19,064 nt of DNA. It comes from JALHNF01 sp039809305. Lineage in GTDB: Bacteria; Patescibacteriota; Minisyncoccia; Phycocordibacterales; UBA5272. The stretch is taken from NCBI GenBank assembly GCA_039809305.1, contig JBDHUT010000006.1:1-19064 (forward strand), in the 5' to 3' direction. The first letter of the stretch is position 1. Every line of letters begins with the position of its first letter. The translations under genes and the position numbers were made by a program. Shown piece by piece: positions 15,393 through 19,064 of this stretch. The notes under the pieces are model-generated. The model saw nothing but the letters and a program-made list of their open reading frames with translations. It did no database searches and was not told the DNA's origin.

Positions 15393-15421
15393 AGCATACC
15401 AAAGTTTTGCGTCAGTCCCAA
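15393..15421 (-). promoter_or_regulatory. murA promoter
   Basis: On the minus strand: TTGGGA (15416-15421), a 17-base spacer, and TATGCT (15393-15398), then 7 bases to the chosen murA ATG. Transcription would begin at or next to the start codon. It overlaps the divergent promoter of the PriA-like gene. Confidence 0.6.
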
Positions 15422-15434
15422 AAATCAGTACAAT
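15407..15434 (+). promoter_or_regulatory. Promoter of the PriA-like gene
   Basis: TTGCGT (15407-15412), a 16-base spacer, and TACAAT (15429-15434), then 6 bases to the ATG at 15441. This predicts a leaderless mRNA. The -35 is only a half match. Overlap with the murA promoter means the two cannot easily be occupied together. Confidence 0.5.
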
Positions 15435-15440
15435 CGGTAT

Positions 15441-17300
15441 ATGCTACTTCTCCACGTTGCCCTCCTTACCCACCGAAAAATCCCTTGCCCCCTTTCATTT
15501 TATTCAAAAGATGACATTTGTCTCGGCGCACTTGTCCGCGTAACGCTTCGCAAAGAGAACATGCTTGCGATCGTTGTACAAGTAAGTACAATTGCCGAGC
15601 ATAAAGGTGACATACGAAATCAAACATTTCAATTAAAGAAAATACGAAAAGAAGATGTTGTGGGTGTTGTAGAAGAAAAAATTCTTTCTCAGTATCTAAA
15701 AGCTGCGGAAATACAAGCTATCCCCTACTCACTTTTATTTGACGCTCTCATTCCAGAGGTACTTAAACAAAAAGATGAGTACGTGCAGAAAGCCCTTACT
15801 ACTCGTCATCAAGGGTCGTCAGATAAACCTATTTCTTACCTCGAAAGCTCTTCTGAAGAACGTGTTGTGCAATACAAAAGCCTTGTTCGTGACATTTTAG
15901 CAAAGAAAAAATCTATTCATTTAATAGCACCAACAGTAGAAAGAGTTCTTAAACTTGCTTCACATATTGGAAAAGGAATATCACATAAAATAACTGTTTT
16001 ACATGGTGAACTGAGTAAAAAAGCATCTCTGGAAGCAATACAAAGAATATATACAGAAGGTGAATCTCTTTGTGTGTGTTCAACTCCTCACTTTGCACAC
16101 ATTACTCCAGATACCCTTGAGTTATCAATTATTGATCAAGAATCGCACCCTAATTACTACTCTTTTGATACACCGAGTGTTGACTATTGTAATTTATTCA
16201 AAACAGTATGGGCAACGTCTCATACAAAAACTTTGTTTGCGGATACCATTTTAAGAATCGAATCTTATAAAGATTTAGAAGAAAAAAAACATGCCCGTGA
16301 ATTCTCTATTCATTCGCGTTTTTCACACCACATTCCTATTGAACTTTGTAGTTTTGAAAAAGGTTCCCTTTTTAGCACACTCTCAAAACCAGTTGTTGAA
16401 TCAATCAAAAAGTTGAAATCCTCTTCTCATGCTTTTTTGTACGTAGCCCGAAAAGGCTTTCATACATCCATTCAATGTAGTGATTGCGGTACAGTTGTAT
16501 TATGTACTGAATGCGCAAAACCAACCACTATCCAAACATTACCCAACGACCAAAGAGGTCTACGTTGCCTACATTGCGGGTATAAAAAGTCATTACAGAA
16601 GGATCAAGAACTTATATGCACAACATGTGGTAGTTGGAAAATAAAGGGGTATGGTATTACAACTCGAATTGTTGCCGAAGAAATAGAATCCCTTTTCCCT
16701 ACAAAAAACATCTACGTTCTTGATGGTGATGTCTCAGAGAAAGTCTTTAAAAAAACAATGAGCATGTGGAAAGATTCTGGTGGTATTTTAGTAGGCACAG
16801 ACAGCACTCTTCCATACCTAGAAAACAAATTGTCTCTCGCAGCAATTATCTCTTGTGATTCTTGGCTTTCAATGCCAGACATTGACCCACACAGAAGGCT
16901 TGTACAAGTACTTGAACCACTTCTTGAATACAGTCACAATACCGTTTTTGTACAAACGCGGATCCCAGAAGACCCTCTTTTTGAAATTTGTAAAAAGGAG
17001 AATGTTACGGATTATATTAAAATTGAACTTAAAGAACGCAAGGAGCTTGCGCACGTACCTTATACAACATTTATCTTATTAAGAAAAGAAGGTTCTTTCA
17101 CTAAAAAAGAAGCTGATTCACTTGTAGATCTTTTTCCTGCATGCAAACCACACATATACAAAGTTCATAATGATATCCGAGTACTTTTACGTGTAACATA
17201 CGAACGTTTTACTGCGGATACAGCTTTACAACGTAAACTCCAAGGACTCTACCCTCACATAATAGTTGAAGTCAATCCACAAACTCTATTTAGTCGATAA
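15441..17300 (+). CDS. priA: PriA-like primosomal protein with all helicase motifs lost
   Basis: Aligned by eye to PriA (primosomal protein N', the replication-restart helicase), it matches along its whole 619 residues. The zinc region is intact, with eight cysteines in four CxxC pairs (346/349, 355/358, 376/379, 393/396), preceded by ARKGF (PriA NRRGF) and followed by GITTRIVAEEIESLFP (PriA GTEQLEQTLAPLFP). The ATPase motifs are gone: Walker A GSGKTE is SSSEER (136-141), DEEH is DQES (232-235), GSATP is FADTI (266-270), GTQMLAKGHHFP is GTDSTLPYLENK (452-463), QVAGRAGR is QVLEPLLE (489-496). The frame is uninterrupted, so the protein is probably made and may keep DNA or partner binding without unwinding. 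It is the only plus-strand gene here, and overlaps the convergent gene by 15 bases. Confidence 0.85.
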   Translation: MLLLHVALLTHRKIPCPLSFYSKDDICLGALVRVTLRKENMLAIVVQVSTIAEHKGDIRNQTFQLKKIRKEDVVGVVEEKILSQYLKAAEIQAIPYSLLFDALIPEVLKQKDEYVQKALTTRHQGSSDKPISYLESSSEERVVQYKSLVRDILAKKKSIHLIAPTVERVLKLASHIGKGISHKITVLHGELSKKASLEAIQRIYTEGESLCVCSTPHFAHITPDTLELSIIDQESHPNYYSFDTPSVDYCNLFKTVWATSHTKTLFADTILRIESYKDLEEKKHAREFSIHSRFSHHIPIELCSFEKGSLFSTLSKPVVESIKKLKSSSHAFLYVARKGFHTSIQCSDCGTVVLCTECAKPTTIQTLPNDQRGLRCLHCGYKKSLQKDQELICTTCGSWKIKGYGITTRIVAEEIESLFPTKNIYVLDGDVSEKVFKKTMSMWKDSGGILVGTDSTLPYLENKLSLAAIISCDSWLSMPDIDPHRRLVQVLEPLLEYSHNTVFVQTRIPEDPLFEICKKENVTDYIKIELKERKELAHVPYTTFILLRKEGSFTKKEADSLVDLFPACKPHIYKVHNDIRVLLRVTYERFTADTALQRKLQGLYPHIIVEVNPQTLFSR

Positions 17301-18137
17301 ATGTATTAAACACGATTTAAGAATCTCGCTTGGCTGCATCCCCACTGCCGTTAGTGTCCCAGGAATAGTATTCTTAGTTATTTCATGAAGTGGTGCCGCA
17401 TGCATTAAATATATTCCTTTTGGAGTAAGAGTCAGCTCAACATGAAGTGTTGGTATGTATGGGTAATGAGAAAATAAATTCTCTATTTTTTTAATAATTT
17501 TTTCTTTTTCAGTGATGGTTAAAGAAGATGAAAAAAGTTTGGTTCCTGATTTATGTTGAACTTTTTCAAATAAAGGCGTTGCATACACACTCTTACCACG
17601 CGCATTACGAATTAATGTGCAAGTAAGTTTTCTTCCTTTTGGTTGATACACACACTCAATATTTTCACCCAACGTAAGATGTGGTAATGTGATACGACGT
17701 AATTCATGAACAGAAGAAATCTCATAAGAAATTTTCCCTTTTCTCTTTACCCGAATAGGATGTGGAATGGTCGTCCAGGTAGTAGCAATTCCTTGCTCTA
17801 AGTCAGGATGTTTACCATCAATTTTTAATGTCTTTGGATCAAGAAAGTCATGTGAAATAAGTTCTACGTGATTTGTTTTACCGTATAGATGGCGTACTGT
17901 ATATGTTTCAAAATATACGTGTAAATTTTCTCGGATATCAAATGGTATAGAAGTGTCAAGGACATATATATCGCTTTGTGTAGCAACATCATGTAAAGAA
18001 ACTCTTTTTCCACTTTGATTATATAAAAAATTGTTTTTTAAATAATATGAAGTAATAGATGTACTTGGTACACAAAAAAGAATTTCTTCTATTTGAAATT
18101 TCTTATTCTGAGAACGATAGATAAGAGCAATACGCAT
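17286..18137 (-). CDS. Degenerate D-Ala-D-Ala ligase-like ATP-grasp protein (tentative)
   Basis: 283 residues, cytoplasmic, no signal or membrane segment. The C-terminal half resembles the ATP-grasp domain of Ddl. PHPIRVKRKGKISYEIS (126-142) corresponds to PLVVKPxxxGSSxGV. ENIECVYQPKGRKLTCTLI (158-176) corresponds to VLVEEFIxGREVTVGVL. LHVELTLTPKGIYLMHAAPL (231-250) corresponds to ARVDFxLDEDGEIYVLEVNTL, and the ending matches IPGTLTAVGMQPSEI. The metal ligands are not kept: Asp is Glu (E234), and the Glu and Asn of EVN are His and Ala (H246, A248). The glycine-rich ATP loop is also lost. It would therefore be a pseudoenzyme or have another activity. The N-terminal half is not recognisable. 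The resemblance is by eye only. It converges on, and overlaps by 15 bases, the PriA-like gene. Confidence 0.5.
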   Translation of the reverse strand: MRIALIYRSQNKKFQIEEILFCVPSTSITSYYLKNNFLYNQSGKRVSLHDVATQSDIYVLDTSIPFDIRENLHVYFETYTVRHLYGKTNHVELISHDFLDPKTLKIDGKHPDLEQGIATTWTTIPHPIRVKRKGKISYEISSVHELRRITLPHLTLGENIECVYQPKGRKLTCTLIRNARGKSVYATPLFEKVQHKSGTKLFSSSLTITEKEKIIKKIENLFSHYPYIPTLHVELTLTPKGIYLMHAAPLHEITKNTIPGTLTAVGMQPSEILKSCLIHLSTK

Positions 18138-18146
18138 TTGGATTCC

Positions 18147-18152
18147 ATTTTA
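18147..18152 (-). promoter_or_regulatory. Extended -10 of the ddl-like gene
   Basis: TGATAAAAT on the minus strand is an extended -10 (TG-A-TAAAAT) ending 9 bases before the ATG, predicting a leader of at most a few bases. No clear -35 is seen, which an extended -10 can tolerate. Confidence 0.45.
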
Positions 18153-18196
18153 TCATGAAAAGTTCTGTTAAAAAGAAAGTGGTAGAAACTTAAAAA

Positions 18197-19064
18197 TTAC
18201 TGCCAAGAAAAAATGCTAGCAGGAGATGGGAGAGATGAACACTCTGTTCCGGTTCTTACACCAGTACCAATAGCAGACCTACAAGCCTGCACTCTCCGTT
18301 GCGCTTCAGCAGACGATTGCCGCTGAGCACTTCGCATATCATTATAGAACGCAGTTTTATTCTTTATCACATCCAACCACTGCTCATTTACAATCTGGGT
18401 TGGTTTGTATACTTGCGCAGGATCACCTATGTCAAGGGAGATACCACTACCGTTACCATTTTTCACAAGATCATATACAGCAACATTAACGTAATATGTT
18501 TTATTTTTTTCTAACCTGCAATTACTAGCTTCATAACCAAAAACTATACCAGATGCTATCTGTGACCCTAAACTAACACAAGGGCCATAGATATCAGCAT
18601 ATGTACTTTGACTACTCATAACTTTTGGAGAAGTAAAATCACCGCGACATTCACTTACAGACCAAAGTATACGACCTTCACCCGATCCTGGATGACTACT
18701 ACCACTTACATTATGACTCAACGGAAAATTGTAATCTGTCGTTTTAATCTTATACGAAAGAACAGTATTTGAAGGAATTTCCACCCTGCTATTTGCGTCA
18801 GCACCTATTCTGAATGGCGACAAACCGATATCTCCTTGCATTAAATCAAGATCTCGCTGTGCTTCAGCAGAAAAACCGTAGACAGGATTCAATACCATCT
18901 TACCAAACACTCTATCTACGATTTGATATCTCTCACCCTTAAACGGAATCACCCCTTCATACTGCGCACAGTTAGTAGGTGGTGTGGTTGTAGTGTTTTG
19001 AGTTTGAGTGTTTGTGTTCTGGTTGTTGGCAATGGGTGTTGTATTGGTTGACTTCTGGTCTTTA
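18197..19064 (-). CDS. Secreted protein with Thr/Asn/Gln linker, C-terminal part (runs off window)
   Basis: The open frame continues beyond the right edge; 288 residues are visible. The first 30 or so are a low-complexity linker rich in Thr, Asn and Gln (for example NQNTNTQTQNTTTTPPT), followed by CAQYEGVIPFKGERYQ and a domain of about 245 residues with six cysteines. A GTG at 18950-18952 could be read as a start, but the linker lies in frame upstream and translation clearly passes through it. Such linkers join extracellular modules in CPR secreted proteins, so export is likely, though the signal peptide is outside the window. The domain has beta-strand patterns (VEIPSNTVLSYKIKTTDY, KTYYVNVAVYDL) and a charged C-terminal helix (MRSAQRQSSAEAQRRVQ). 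I do not recognise its function. No clear terminator follows. Confidence 0.75.
   Translation of the reverse strand, partial: KDQKSTNTTPIANNQNTNTQTQNTTTTPPTNCAQYEGVIPFKGERYQIVDRVFGKMVLNPVYGFSAEAQRDLDLMQGDIGLSPFRIGADANSRVEIPSNTVLSYKIKTTDYNFPLSHNVSGSSHPGSGEGRILWSVSECRGDFTSPKVMSSQSTYADIYGPCVSLGSQIASGIVFGYEASNCRLEKNKTYYVNVAVYDLVKNGNGSGISLDIGDPAQVYKPTQIVNEQWLDVIKNKTAFYNDMRSAQRQSSAEAQRRVQACRSAIGTGVRTGTECSSLPSPASIFSWQ

Noticed and set aside
15386..15421. TTG start that would lengthen MurA by 12 residues
   Set aside because: The TTG is part of the -35 box, and the extra residues (GLTQNFGMLSS) are not typical of MurA. The ATG at 15383-15385 fits the promoter and the family.
18197..18952. A complete CDS starting at GTG 18950-18952
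   Set aside because: The same frame stays open to the window edge through a Thr/Asn/Gln linker typical of secreted proteins, so the GTG is an internal valine.

Overview
The window looks like a chromosomal segment of a Candidate Phyla Radiation (Patescibacteria) bacterium, most likely Parcubacteria-like. The reasons are an AT-rich background (about 38-40% GC in the stretches I counted), compact and shortened versions of universal proteins, tightly packed or overlapping genes, almost no Shine-Dalgarno sequences, and a very large secreted protein with cysteine-rich DUF4215-type repeats. TGA is used as a stop (mreC), so the genetic code is the standard bacterial one. The phylum is an inference; there is no rRNA in the window.

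Nearly everything lies on the minus strand, so transcription runs right to left. From the right edge: the C-terminal part of a secreted protein with a Thr/Asn/Gln linker (18197-19064); a protein resembling a D-Ala-D-Ala ligase whose metal-binding residues are missing (17286-18137); a plus-strand PriA homologue that keeps its eight zinc cysteines but has lost every helicase motif (15441-17300); then, divergent from it, murA - mreB - holB. Next comes a small GC-rich cassette (about 11534-12213) with its own consensus promoter, operator-like palindrome, perfect Shine-Dalgarno, secreted 183-residue protein and terminator. It is followed by the 1245-residue cysteine-rich secreted protein (7757-11494).

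The left half is a housekeeping and cell-shape block. frr - rseP - proS is a collapsed form of the Firmicute-type frr-uppS-cdsA-dxr-rseP-proS order. It is followed by mreB - mreC - a 47-residue membrane protein in the mreD position - mrdA (PBP2), which together form the elongation (rod) machinery. Then come a 185-bp intergenic stretch that may encode a structured RNA, greA with a terminator, and the 5' end of lysS.

The genes cluster around wall synthesis and shape (murA, two mreB paralogues, mreC, mreD-like ORF, mrdA), translation (frr, proS, lysS), transcript elongation (greA), replication (holB, PriA-like) and surface display. Promoters can be read in front of several units. In four of them (greA, murA, priA-like, ddl-like) the -10 box sits only 6-9 bases before the start codon, which suggests leaderless or nearly leaderless mRNAs. 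The most unusual items are the helicase-dead PriA, the mini-MreD candidate, the foreign-looking GC-rich cassette, the internal transmembrane/signal-like segment of the giant protein, and the degenerate Ddl-like protein.
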